From Hirudinaria manillensis (lineage: Eukaryota; Annelida; Clitellata; Hirudinida; Hirudinidae): a DNA stretch of 64,000 nucleotides. Positions 22,693 through 36,223 of this stretch are shown piece after piece. Position 1 is the stretch's first letter; each line of letters begins with the position of its first letter. The stretch spans positions 5,093,001 to 5,157,000 of the forward strand of contig CM067529.1 of the NCBI GenBank assembly GCA_034509925.1, in the 5' to 3' direction. The notes under the pieces were generated by a model. That model saw nothing but the letters and a program-made list of their open reading frames with translations, had not been told where the DNA came from and did no database searches. The position numbers and the translations under genes were made by a program.

Positions 22693-25100
22693 CTAAAATA
22701 TTTGGAATAATATTATTGTAATAATTATTATTAAATTATTACAAATATAATTGATTTTATGTGCACCACATTCATAGCGTCAGAAGAGTCGTTCGCTATC
22801 ACTCAGTTCTCTTCCCCGAGGGCGCAGTGAGAAGAGGTTGCATGCAATTGAAGGTACGGGCGCACCAAGACATCTTTCGTTGGTAAGGATTTTGATTTTA
22901 TATGATAGGGATGAGTGAAGTACGGCCCTCGGGCCACATGCGGCTCGCACTGCTTTTTTTCAAAATGAACTTTTTAATAGTTAAACATTAAAACCAGCTT
23001 GCAAACTATATTTATCAATTATCTCTTTAATTTTTTTCTTGTGTGCAAACAATTTTTTCAGATAACTCGAAATACAAAATCCAGAAAAGAGGCAATCCGA
23101 ATATTATGGATATTCTCCCGATAATAAGCCTTTAATTTTTAATTATTTTATTTCATTTTAATATATAATTCTTAAATATTCTTTGTGTTTGGAGGTTAAA
23201 ACCACTAATCCTATCAGGGTTAGCCATGATCATCTGAGCTCGTTAATATCATTATATTATTTTATTAATTACTAACCCAGGAAGTAACACGTTGGCTCTC
23301 CAACGATATTGCAATAGATTGAGTAATTGCTATAAACAAGATTGTCAAATTACAATAATTGAGAAGTGACTTATTTATTATTCTTAAAATATTAAGAACA
23401 AGCAGAAATTAACAGGGCCGCTGTAATTATCGAGAAAGCGGAAAATGTGTCAAATGATGTCATCGCGGGGCATGTGCCATAAATCGGGTGGGGAAATTGA
23501 AAGTAAACAAAGGCCCAGACCCTGCTCGTTTACAAACGCGGAACGAATCACCTATTCTTTGAAAATTCTTAAAATTGACTCTGGCATCTGCCAAGCGATA
23601 TCAAGTTTACAAACACTCTTTAATATTTGTTATGATTAGCTTATGTTTATGTTTCGGTTGTTTCTGCTGATGAATCACGGTTCATTGCGAATGAATGTCT
23701 GAAGTTCTGCACAAAATCCTCACTCAACTCAGTAAATGTAGATTCAATGTCAGTAGATTTACGTTACATTATTTTGTTACTTGCAGAACATCATTTTCTG
23801 GAGCTCAATTGATTGAAACCGTGTGCTTGCGGGTCAAGTAGGATCGTATTGCTCTCTTTGATCATGGCATGGATTCCTGTTTTAATCACTGTCGACGTAA
23901 GATAAATTTTTAGGAGATTCTGTTAGAAACAATTAATGAAAGTAGTTGTTGGAGCATGTTAAACCCAATTAAAATCATTATTACAACAAGTTAGCAAACG
24001 CCCACAAAAGAATATTGAGAGTATGTTTCAAATTCTGGATCGGTAAAAACAGGGGCGTAATCTGGGAGTGGTCGTTTGTCCCCTTGGGAAACGTCGAAAT
24101 GAAGTCCCAGGATGTGAGAAGTTAAATGCTCGTGTTTTTTATTTCACTTTTAAATTACAAAAAGAAGAGATGACCTTAATTTGACGGCATCGCCAATCCT
24201 TGTTGATCACGACTGGTTAATTCAGAAAATGCACAATGAAATGGATTACGAACCCAGTCTCAAGTCTTCAAATATTCAACAATACAACCTGATCTAAAAT
24301 CGAGCTGGTAGCGACACTTCTAATAGATATGATTTCAGTTTGTCCAAGCCAAACTTGCCAGAGCGTTAAATTAAACATTGCGTCGAGGTTCCCAAGGTTT
24401 CCCGCTATCGATGCTTGAAAAATGTGGATTATCTTCTGGATTTCCGCAATCTTTTGTTTAAATCTAATTTTTGTACTACTTTGACGATGTAGCGCTGTCC
24501 ACCGTTTTCACAATGTCAACCCTTGATCTGCGCTTCAAGAATTGAGATCCACTGTTCTAATGCGATTAAATGTTTTCTATTTAGCGCTATACAATCATGT
24601 GCCATACAATTGAAACCACACGATTTAAAAAATATAATAAAATGGATAAGTTACGTTCAGTTCGTTTAACTTCTGCTTCGTTCAAGCGGTGCTTTTCTCA
24701 AGGATGTGGTCGGATAAAACGATTTATTTGAGCAAATGCCAACTAGCTTGGATCAACGTAACCTCAAAAAATGAATGTCACTGCAAAATCTGGGTCGAAA
24801 CATTATACGGATCTTTAATATTTATATATTTAATGGCTCTAGGGTTTATGGGTTCTGTTGTAAGGTAATGTACTGTCATTAAAATATAAAAAAAATAATA
24901 TCAAATTTATTATTGTTATTATTATTATTATTACCACCATCATCATCATCATCATTACCAACATCGTTGTCGTCATCATCATCTGACAATAATAATGATG
25001 ATCATCATTATCATCATTAATAGCTTGTTTACTGCAAAAAAAATGGCACGGAATAAACAGTATTGGACTTTCTCACGATGAATTGATGACTGGTTGTAAT
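22693..25100. other. Gene-poor AT-rich stretch
   Basis: Should contain the lectin-receptor signal exon and promoter. I see no certain exon. A possible hAT-type transposon end lies near 22910-22965. An ATG followed by a short hydrophobic stretch and GTAAGA donor on plus at 23865-23897 is probably chance. Confidence 0.4.
22908..22968 (+). mobile_element. hAT-like transposon terminus (fragment)
   Basis: The sequence TAGGGATGAGTGAAG, then GGCCCTCGGGCCACATGCGG, resembles the subterminal GC palindrome next to the CAGGG terminal repeats of many hAT elements. It is a GC-rich island in AT-rich sequence. No matching opposite end was found in the next kilobases, so this is at most a relic. Confidence 0.35.
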
Positions 25101-25208
25101 GGCTGCCATTAAAGCTGTTCCTCATCACTGCCACCACATCCGATGAAATCATCCTCACAAGGCCACTTAAATCACTTTAAGACCGATAACTTCACCACCA
25201 GTGCCAGC

Positions 25209-25209
25209 G

Positions 25210-25269
<60 letters not shown>

Positions 25270-25335
25270 GTCATAATAATAATGATAGTAATAATAATAA
25301 TAATAATAGTCATAATCATCATCAACAACAGCAGG
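25209..25335. repeat. (AAT)n microsatellite
   Basis: Interrupted AAT/CAT triplets; the poly-Asn frame is an artefact. Confidence 0.9.
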
Positions 25336-25578
25336 ATCATAATTGCGTTATCTTAATTTATCAAAATGTAAATGTTTGTGCAGACAATACTTGATATTCC
25401 TAACAAGTATAATTGCAACATCTTCCCCCTCCAAAAAAAGTGACTTGTTAGGAAATTTCTGTCGTTCACTGATGTGTTCAGTGGTTCATAATAACTGCGT
25501 ATTAAAGGAATTTTTATAGCTTCCTACTTTTAGAACCTAGGAACAGCAATACTAATAATAGTGGCTAACATAATATAG

Positions 25579-25609
<31 letters not shown>

Positions 25610-26490
25610 ATATAATAATGGTAGTAATAATACTAACAAACATTATTATATATAATAATAATAATACTTAATAAAAATTATTATTAAATTTATATTCATA
25701 TTATACAATTATTATTATATCATAATATATTTGAATATATATTATTATGCAACACATATACACATATATATATATTATATATAATAATCATATATTACTC
25801 ATAATTCATAAAAAAAATAATTAAATAAAAACCAGCCGAAAAATAAATGTTTTACAAAATGGGTTTTAAAGTATAATTACATTTTAAGCAAATTCGTTTT
25901 GTTTTTAAATGCGGGTTTGTTGTTGTTGTTGTTACGCAATAATTTGCCATAGGTTGAGACGTCGTTTTGTATTATAAAATGAACATCTTCCTCTTAAATG
26001 TTTGGCTTTTATCAACTCGAGTTGTTCAAAATTTATGAATTAATAAAATAATAATTTCATGAAATCAACAGAAATTCTAATAAAAATTTGTTTGTTAACA
26101 AAGAGATTTAATAAAAAAACATTGTTTAATAAAACCGCTTCCATGAAAATTACGAATTGAGCGCCTGCTCCAATCAATTTCAACAAATGTTTTTAAATAA
26201 TTATGAATATTTAAATAAAAAAAGCAAAGAAAATCGAAACTAAAATGAACACATAATTGAAAGCAAAATAAAGAAATTAAAATCACCTAATGCGTCAATC
26301 CAATGGAACTGAGAAGCTGAGAAGGTGAAGAGGAACAAGAGAATGAATTTCATGTTCACTTTTAAAATCAAAATACGTTCAAACAAGTGAGGACTTTGCT
26401 CAGAAAGAGCATCAAAACTGTGAAGCTTGGAAGACAATTATGCCTTGTCATCCAAACTCTGCCTTCATGCCTGCAGCTAGCCGAGGTAAT
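25336..26490. other. AT-rich intergenic, (AT)n tracts
   Basis: Includes (AT)n near 25573-25607 and 25757-25790. No coding signal. Confidence 0.5.
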
Positions 26491-26497
26491 CTACGGC

Positions 26498-26535
<38 letters not shown>

Positions 26536-26537
26536 TG

Positions 26538-26606
<69 letters not shown>

Positions 26607-26636
26607 GTAATAATAATAATAATAATAATAATGATG

Positions 26637-26679
<43 letters not shown>

Positions 26680-26700
26680 TAATAAATAATAATAATAATA
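26498..26700. repeat. (TAA)n microsatellite
   Basis: About 200 bp of TAA triplets with occasional TGA or TAG substitutions. The poly-Asn, poly-Tyr and poly-Leu frames are artefacts. Confidence 0.95.
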
Positions 26701-26971
26701 AATGTGATTAGTGCATTGACTATCCTCCCCAATCGCTGCATTCATGCGAATAGAAAAACGTTTTCGTAAAATAATTTCATCAACGTTTATTCTTTTCCAT
26801 CAAAATATGACTTGTAAAAAAATCAATTATTATTATTATTATTGTTATTATTATTATTCTCAGAAAACATTCGAACGATTACACGTGTAAAAGTCTTGCA
26901 GCCTCGAGGAGAGCGTTTCAAGTTTTAGGAAGGAAATACTTCCTTGGAACCATCGTCTTCGGAGTGGACTT

Positions 26972-29900
26972 TCACTGCCTGCACACGACAACCGGACATG
27001 GGGCGTGGTGGACCACGTAGTCGCTGACGCTGCCCATGATGGTCCTCTTGACTTTCCCGAGACCCCTCGTTCCGACGACCACCATGGCTGCCTCCTCCTC
27101 TTCGGCCACGCGGCAGATCGTCTCCCCTTTCTTCGATCCAGACTCGACTCTCATTCTTCCCGAAATCTGCCAACGATTTCCAGCAATTATTAGGGCCGTT
27201 ATGAAACTCGTCGCAGAAGTTTAAAAGTGAACTTCGTTTAAAAGTATATCATTCAAGAAGTTCTATGTTTTCGATTTAAGATTGAACCTCAAATTTTCAT
27301 TTGTTCACAAAAGTGGTGCCATGCAAATGTATTTTGTTGGATCGAACAAACAGCGTTTCTAATCAAATCATTTTAATCGATACTAAATGAGTTATTGAAT
27401 ATAATTATTAGATTTTATTTTAAGAAATTCTAAAAATCTCAACTAATCCTTCTTGATATTTTGAACGATTTGCACGAAAAGCCTACTTGGATGAAATTAA
27501 TGTACATTCATTAAATCAATGTTTAAAAGCAACCCACGAACGCATTTGGAATTAATGATGATGATGATAAATTATTATTAACAACAATTATTATTATACG
27601 ACGTAAATGGAGTGGTGACATAAGCACTAAAGTGAACTAGATTCGTTCAAATGCTCAGAAGCCACTTGAAATTAAAGCATTACTAGAAAATTAAACAATT
27701 TTTAAACAAATTAAAAAAAAAATTAAAACAAAATGACGGAGTTTAATCCTGAGATTAAAGAAAAACGAAATAAATAAATAAAAATTAAAATGGCCAATTT
27801 AAGGTCGAACGTTTCAGAGAAACAATTTAACGTTGTAATTTCATGCGGCAACAATTTGAAAGAAGATGGGGGGGGAATAATTTTTGCATTTAATTTAGGA
27901 AGCTAATTTACTGATGCTATTTGTAAAGTCCTATTTTTGTCTTTTGTAATTGTAATTACAATTATTAATTGGGAGCAGGGAATCGTCAAAAGATATTTAA
28001 TCGTCCGTAATGTCAACACGTTTTCCAAAAATTTGGATTACGTTGGGTTATATTGAAGCGTAAGAATAAGTTGTAGAATAGAATAAATTATATATGCTTT
28101 GATCACAAATATTATGCTCGATATTTAATTTCTTGCTTAAAAGTTTGTTTGTTTGTTTGTTTGTTTCTAAATTAAACTTATATTGTTAAGATTGGATGTA
28201 TGGTTGAAATGTATGGAATATATTAAACAATATTACACACTTATTTTCAATATAGCTAAATTTAGATAAACTTTAAATTGAAGAAATATTCAGGTTGCAT
28301 CGTTTCAGAACTAAAAAAAAGAATGATGGCAACGTGCTGACAATTTTTATGAATTTTTTGAACAAATTCTCGATTTTTCAGTCAAAATATTTCCTGAAAT
28401 TTGATCGTAATTGCTTGCATTGAACACTTCTGAAAAGGTAGAAGTTGCATGAAGAACTCTCAGAAGACGATTGAAAAGTCAAAATGGATTTCAATTGTTT
28501 GCATCCTGGTGAGATGAACAGCTGTTTCTAAGAACAGCCAGTCCTCTTCATTTTCATCATCCTCATTTTCATCATCATCATCATCTTCTCCTTTCTCGAG
28601 GTCTCAAATGTCCACCTCGATATTTAATTAACAGCAATTTATAAGCATTTAATGGCAGAATGTCTGCAATGAAGACCCCCAACCAATCCATTTCTTAACA
28701 TCTGCACTCGTCTCATCTTCCGCTCTCCATATTAAATTCTTCATCACCTTTTCCTCCTTTGATGAATTCAACCGAATGAGATTTAATAAATCTTCGATGC
28801 GTTCCTGCTTATTATTATTATTATTATTGTTGTTGTTGTTGTTATTTGAGTCAATTATAAATTGATTATTCCTGATGTGCGCAACAGTTGCCTTCCAGAC
28901 TTTGGAACGAGGGACAATCGTCTAACAGCTCTTCAAGTACTTGTACTTGTACCTCAAGCTCTTACAAGTACTTATACAAGTCAAGTTTGTAATGAGGCTT
29001 ATAATAAATGTAATAAATAATAATTGCAATCAACAGAGACAGTGTGGTCCTAAGAATCATTTACGATTTCACTTTTAAACAATGACTTTTAAACGTATGA
29101 TTTTTAAATTTATGACTCACCCCCTTTTCGAGAATCCACCCATTGTACCTGTCCTCCAAGGGACTCATTTTCTGAGCCTCTTTCTTCGGAGTGTCCTCGC
29201 TGGATTCTGAAAATAAATTCAAATTTGACAGCGCTTCTATATTTGTTCATGTTAAATATTATTAATAAATATTTTCAAAAAATTACTAGCGATTGGTTAC
29301 AAGAAATTAAAGTTATAATTGAAAACTTGAACTTAACGCAATTAACAAAAACAAATAAATAAACCACAAATAAAATTTTTTTTAAATCAAAATTTAAAAA
29401 AAATAGATCAAATTAAAAGCAGCTGAAACTCTGATCCCTTGGAATGTTCATCCTGAGGACATTTTATGGAGCAACGCAAGAAAATTTGAGACTTGAAACC
29501 CGAGTTTGTTGAGTGCATTTGGCCTGGAAATTGCTTCCAGCAACAGAATTTCCAACTTTAAAACATTATTTTAATTTTTTTCTTTACTTTATTTTGTTTC
29601 AAATAACAAAACTTTTTGCCACGTTTTAATTCGGACGTCGACGGTCGTTTCGTTTTTTTTTTTAGAAGACTTTGGTCAGAAGTGAGGAGCACAAAAAGAT
29701 CTCTAATTTACATATTTATTTAAGCCGTAACCTGTTTAAATTAAACCCTATTAAAATCTAATTAAGAATTTTCTTGAGTTGACATTATGTTGTGATATTT
29801 AAAACTATGATTAATTGGCTGAAAAGCGAGGTTTGCAAACACAACACTCAGACAAACTGATTTACGGGCGTCCACAAAGTCCTTCCATTAGAACGAAAAT

Positions 29901-31434
29901 GGAAATGCAGCGATGCTTTAAAATCATTTCGATTCGTTGCTCCACAAAATTAACTTCCGCCGAACACGACATGGATTGCAGGCAGGCATTAATTAAAAGT
30001 TTAAAATATAAATCTCAGTTCAAAAATCGGCCATTGTTGCTCTACGATCGCCTGATCGTGTTGTTCGTGTTGCGTTTCTGTTTGTAGCGATAACAGGTTT
30101 CAATTAAAGTGATTGAACGCTTCAATCAACGCATCCTCGTCTTCAATCGGCTTTGGAGAAACTTTAAGTTGATGAGTTGAGTCATTTTTCGAGTTTTGAG
30201 TACTTCTAAAGCCTCGCCGAGTTTGCAATATTTTTCTTGGAAGTAAGTACTGTGCAGGCGCCAATAAGCATTGATGTGTTATTGATTGTGAACTTGTACC
30301 ATCATCGGCACCACTCGTTCTTAACGTGGTTAAAGCCCACTTTATTCAGCAGTTTTTATGCAATAATTTATCAGATTTATCATTTAAATTAACCGATATT
30401 ATAAAAACAATTAGCTAATTCTTGCTAAAATCATCTCATTACTACATCTAGTAAATAGCTTTAACACGAGCAGATCGTAAGATCGTCCATAATGCTATTT
30501 GGAAATATGATGAAACTAAAATTTTATCTGAAAATAAAAATAAAAACAAACGAAAAATATGAAAAAAAAGATGGCCTACTGTGAACCGAACCTTCGTTGA
30601 TGTACAACAAAATGACCTCGTTGTCAGGGCGATGGACTGTTGACAAATACCCTGGAAATTTGGTTAAATACGTTTACAACTGCAACATCACGACCAAGTA
30701 AGCAAATATTATCGACAAATTGATTCTCAATTCTCAAATTGATTGTTGTGAACGTCTGATCGATCAAAAATCATTGGAAAGGTTCGAACGATTGGATTTC
30801 ATTGGTGCTAGCCACAACTGAAATAACTAAAAAAAACTACATTGATTTGGTACGTTCAATAAATAAATAAATAAATCTAATTCATTTCAAATGGAAATTA
30901 TTCAACAATCGCTACAGGCAATGCATGTCTTGGATATGCAAACGTCGATACTTCCTACTGAATTCCTAAGAACCCGGGTGGATTGTCACAGCAGAATGTT
31001 TATTTTTCTTTGTTATTAAAAGAAAAGATAATTAGATATTAAACGCTAAGCACCCCTTCAAGAACAACAGAGAAAATTGAGTATTTTTGGAAGATCCTTG
31101 ATCTATTCTTCGAAATAGATTCTTTTATATTCTTTTACTTTTAATATAAGTATAATAAAAGGTCAAGTAATAAGGTTAAGTTAAATGTCAAGAATAATTT
31201 GAAATGCTCATTAATAATAAAAAAAATATCAAAAATCAAAAGAAATTAACTTCGGCGTCATCTCAGGTAAGAAAATGAAAGCAACGACCATCAAATTGAG
31301 CACAGAACTAATAAATAAATAGATAAAATAATAAAGAAATAAAAAGTAAACAAAATAAATAAATTAAACTAACATAGGAAAGCCTGTTCTGCTTGATCGC
31401 TCGGATCGACGGCGATGATGATTTTCCTGGACAT
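26972..31434 (-). CDS. Universal stress protein (UspA family), ATP-binding type
   Basis: Four short exons spread over 4.5 kb, minus strand: 31434-31374 (ATG), 30651-30592, 29206-29121, 27166-26972 (TGA); 133 residues, phases exact. N-terminus RKIIIAVDPSDQAEQAFLWY carries the Asp of the nucleotide site. VHRPDNEVILLYINE is the second strand. The C-terminus VVVGTRGLGKVKRTIMGSVS matches the ATP-binding signature G-2x-G-9x-G-S, followed by YVVHHAPCPVVVC. The protein is slightly shorter than usual, losing length in the variable middle. Small cytosolic USP proteins bind ATP and respond to stress in bacteria and plants; the family is patchy in animals and absent from vertebrates. I-1 is 0.7 kb, I-2 1.4 kb and I-3 2.0 kb, much longer than introns in neighbouring genes. 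Confidence 0.93.
27167..29120. other. USP intron 3, no gene seen
   Basis: Contains short (ATG), (GTTT)n at 28144-28170 and (TTA/TTG)n near 28810-28845 repeats. The joined protein reads EKGISGRMRVESG, in register with the family, so no exon is missing. Confidence 0.6.
29207..30591. other. USP intron 2, no gene seen
   Basis: AT-rich. A plus-strand frame at 29815-30087 has no motif or splice context and is not called. Confidence 0.55.
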
Positions 31435-32558
31435 GATCCACCACCACGAAAGCAAGTTAATCTGAGTCTGAAATCCTCCAACTGGAAGAGCGTATGCTGG
31501 GCTGCCAGTTGTAATGGGCGTGTGTGGAAAGATGGGCGTGTGATCAATGCGGCAGGCTGCATGGAAGATGCACAGACGTTTCCTTGGTCCTACGGGCAGC
31601 TTTTGCTAACAATTGGTCAGAATTTGTTTGTGGTCAGAATACGTGTCTCTGACAACTATTGTGTCTAATTTACGGGCTTAACGAATGACTGCACCGATGA
31701 GACCTGATTGTGGTTTGACAATGCATCGATAATGCTGCTACCTGAACTTCCACAAATTCGTTTCAATTCGGTTTTCTTCTTGGTTCTGATAACCGTTAGT
31801 TAGTGGTTATTTAATCGTACTTTAGCAGCTTTAATAATACGCAATTGCATTATTTTATTAAAGACATGCATTGTTACCAATTAATGCATTGCTCGGTAGG
31901 GTGACTAGATTTCCAATAGGTCGATCTACGTTTCTAAGCAACAGTCTACAATTGACTATATTTATCTTTTTTAAATCTATCAATAATCAAAGTATCGTCA
32001 CTTATATTTTTTAAATACAGTATTTTTAGACTTAATGCATACAATGTTTGTGAAATGTCACATCTTAATAAATACATTTTTTAAATTAACTCTATTTCAT
32101 TGTTTATAAATTTATTTATTTTAAAGGTTAGTATTGTTGCAACATTATGCATTACAGACGTATTGAATAGACGCACAATTGAGTTATCGCCATTGAGTGA
32201 TAGTGGGTTGGAAAATACAAAGTGTCTATCAAACGCAAAGCAACTTTCCGAAAGAATGTAGCCAAAATATAAAAAAAAATAGAAGCTGTTTGGCTTCGTC
32301 GATCTTGCATCCATTGTACTTCATTTATTATTGCGTTCCTAAATTTTTATTTCTTGTTAGTTAGGACAATTAATTTATTTATAAGCTTTATAGGTAACAT
32401 GGGTGTTCGAACTTGTTTATATATTTTTAGGTTAATAATTATTTTATATTGGAATAAATATAACATTTCCATTATTTCGCATGTTTCACATTTTATTATG
32501 AACTTATAAAATTAATGCCACTAAAATGCATCTAAAAATAACTCTTCCACAACAATCA
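31435..32558. other. Divergent intergenic region between USP and PCNA
   Basis: Holds the promoters of USP (-) and PCNA (+). The plus-strand open frame 31393-31668 is antisense to USP exon 1 and is not a gene. Confidence 0.5.
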
Positions 32559-32567
32559 TTTCCCGCC
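32559..32567 (+). promoter_or_regulatory. E2F-type site upstream of PCNA
   Basis: TTTCCCGCC, an exact match to the E2F consensus TTTSSCGC, 54 bases before the PCNA ATG and inside a small GC-richer patch (to 32600). PCNA is a classic E2F target in flies and vertebrates. Confidence 0.6.
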
Positions 32568-32614
32568 GCCCTATAATTTACCTCCGTTCTCCGCGATATT
32601 TGCCGTGCTTATAA

Positions 32615-34023
<1,409 letters not shown>

Positions 34024-34064
34024 GTGCTTTACTTTGTTTTGAACTGATTTGCTAGAGAGTTTGT

Positions 34065-34070
34065 AATAAA
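34065..34070 (+). terminator. PCNA polyadenylation signal
   Basis: AATAAA 41 bases after the stop, followed by a TG-rich stretch. Confidence 0.65.
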
Positions 34071-34264
34071 ATGATTTTGGAGAGTGTAAAGAAATGAAGT
34101 TGTTTTCTTGATGGAGCATGGTCTGGTTCTGAGGACCTTGCTTCATGCTCTGTGGGGTGTCTGATCGTAGGTTTTGGCATTTATGGCCGGGGTTGGGGGA
34201 TTTCCGTGTTTGAATTTACGAGCGCTCGCGGCCGATGAATCGTTCTGTTATGGTGTAGGTCGGA

Positions 34265-35694
34265 ATGAACAGTAGAAGTTCGGAAACTTGTTGGCAGGTG
34301 GGAAGGACGGTGTTATCCGCTAATGAATATATGTTTGAAAATCAGATCGGCACCGACGTATTCTTTACTATAAGTTGGAATATGGCGGAAACAACGATCG
34401 GTGCTCATAGATACGTCTTGATCTCTAGAAGCCCCATATTCGAGGCAATGTTTTGTGGCAATATGTTGGAAAGTAGTAATGGATCGGCAGTGCAAATAAC
34501 AGACATAGATGTCGATTCATTTCAAGAGACTTTGAGGTAGGACATTTTTTGTTTATCGAAACAAAATCTTTCAAAACAATTTTTATTTACGACGATTGTT
34601 TTTTTCCACTAAGATTTGTTTACTGTGAAAAAGCCAATCTCTCTCTTCAGAATGTTTGTTCAGTCTTGTATGCATCCAAAAAGTATTTTTTACCTGACCT
34701 TACAAATCAATGCAAACTGTTTCTTGAGAGTAACCTAAAGGTTGATAATGTTTGTATAATAATTGATCAAAGTATCACTTATGATGAACATGAACTGACC
34801 AAAAAGTGCTTAGAATTTATATGTCCCAGGGCCCGCTTAGTTTTTGGAAATGAATCATTTCTGAATTTGTCACAAACAGCATTGTCTAAGATTATTGACT
34901 GTGACAATTTGTATGTTGAAAGTGAATCATGGCTTTTTAAGGAATGTTTAAGATGGGCCCAACACCAAGAAGCCATGAATATGCTGGAGAGTGTCAGCTT
35001 GGAATGTTCTGAAATGGCATCTGTTGATGAACACAGAATCAGAAATATTCTTGGTGATGTTGTCTTCAAGATAAGATATTTGCTCATGGAACCTCTGGAA
35101 TTTGCAAGGGCAGTTGGCAGTCAAAATGTATTGCAGGACAGTGAAAAAGCATTGATATACTATCATATTTTGACCGGTGAATCTTTACCTCCTGGTTCAG
35201 TTTTTAAGAAGAAAAATCGAGTTAACATCTGCAACAGATTTACTTCAACAGGATCAGCCCAACAGTGGTGGTCTTGTAATGGTCCAACAGATGCCATATC
35301 TTTCTCAATAGACATTGACATTGATTTGATAGGGGTTGTTCTTTATGGGGGCAAATCTCCTTGTCAGCACAATGTAAATGTAGAGATTTGTTTGACTGAA
35401 GACTCATCAGATGAGCTTACTAAACTTGCCTCTGTGGATTATTCATTAAATTCTGATGGCTCTTCATCACTGTGGGCAGTATACTTCGAATCACCAGTGC
35501 CTCTTCAATCGAGATCACTTTACACTATACTTGTTACTATGAGAGGGCCCCTCACCCACTATGGGACTTTCGGAAAAGAGATTGTTAGTAGCTCCGGGGT
35601 AACGTTTAGCTTTTCTAGTTCTGCAAAATCTACAAACGGATCAAATGTAAAGAGTGGCCAGATACCCCAATTGGTCTTTTTGAAGAAAAATTAA
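34265..35694 (+). CDS. BTB-BACK-PHR domain protein, BTBD3/BTBD6-like
   Basis: Two exons, 34265-34536 and 34614-35694 (TAA), joined by a 77-nt intron; about 450 residues. Residues about 25-130 form a BTB/POZ domain (GAHRYVLISRSPIFEAMFCG; LYASKKYFLPDLTNQC). A BACK domain follows (SLWLFKECLRWAQ-type helix, seen as ESWLFKECLRWAQHQEA), and a C-terminal PHR domain opens with NRFTSTGSAQQWW and closes with STNGSNVKSGQIPQLVF. This is the architecture of BTBD1/2/3/6, adaptors that bring substrates to Cullin-3 ubiquitin ligases. The gene is orthologous to the group; I cannot choose the member. The ATG at 34265 is the first in frame. An in-frame position is 13 codons before the BTB core, shorter than the vertebrate leader. 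Confidence 0.92.
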
Positions 35695-36223
35695 AACTGA
35701 CGATATTCTGAAACTTGTTAATAATGTTACACGCACTTTTGTGTCGAGCCTAAAAAACACAAAATGGTAAGAATAACAAATAACATATCTATTTGTTTGC
35801 TAATATTGCTTGTCGTTACAAAGGCTTGCAGACTGATCATAACTTCAGAATTTCACACTGTGCTGAATGACATGCTGGTGACAGCATCAGTAACTGACAA
35901 GCTCTATGCAAAGCCAACTTTAAACCAAATTAACATCTCTTATGATTTGCACTAATATTTTCATACTTTCGACCATGGTTCCAACATCACGAGTACCTCA
36001 CTTAAGGCATGGTTAATGGCCATAACCACAAGTTATGCTGGCCATCACTTATCCATATTCAAGTGTTGCATGATGCATGCACTGCTGCTGAGACTAAGTT
36101 GGTTTGGTTTGTATGATCGTTCTCCTCCAAATTGAATAAATAAGTCTCAATGGTCAAACACAAATTTTATTGGTAATCCAATGCTCAATGAAAAGGTTAA
36201 ATTGTTTCTGAGGTTCAAAGTCT
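35695..36223. other. Tail-to-tail 3' UTRs of BTBD-like and transketolase genes
   Basis: A plus-strand AATAAA (36135-36140) and a minus-strand AATAAA (36166-36171) lie about 30 bp apart, so the two transcripts probably overlap at their 3' ends. A 63-codon plus frame at 35764-35955 begins with a hydrophobic stretch but sits in the likely 3' UTR; not called. Confidence 0.6.

Noticed and set aside
23865-23897. Plus-strand ATG plus hydrophobic codons followed by GTAAGA, like a signal-peptide exon
   Set aside because: Wrong strand for the lectin receptor and no downstream plus-strand exon found.
29815-30087. Plus-strand 90-codon frame
   Set aside because: No family match or splice context; inside a USP intron.
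31393-31668. Plus-strand frame of 91 codons
   Set aside because: Antisense to the first exon of the universal stress protein, whose exon joins and motifs are decisive.
35764-35955. Plus-strand 63-codon frame with a hydrophobic start, like a small secreted peptide
   Set aside because: Lies between the BTBD-like stop and its AATAAA signal, so it is more likely 3' UTR. No second line of evidence.
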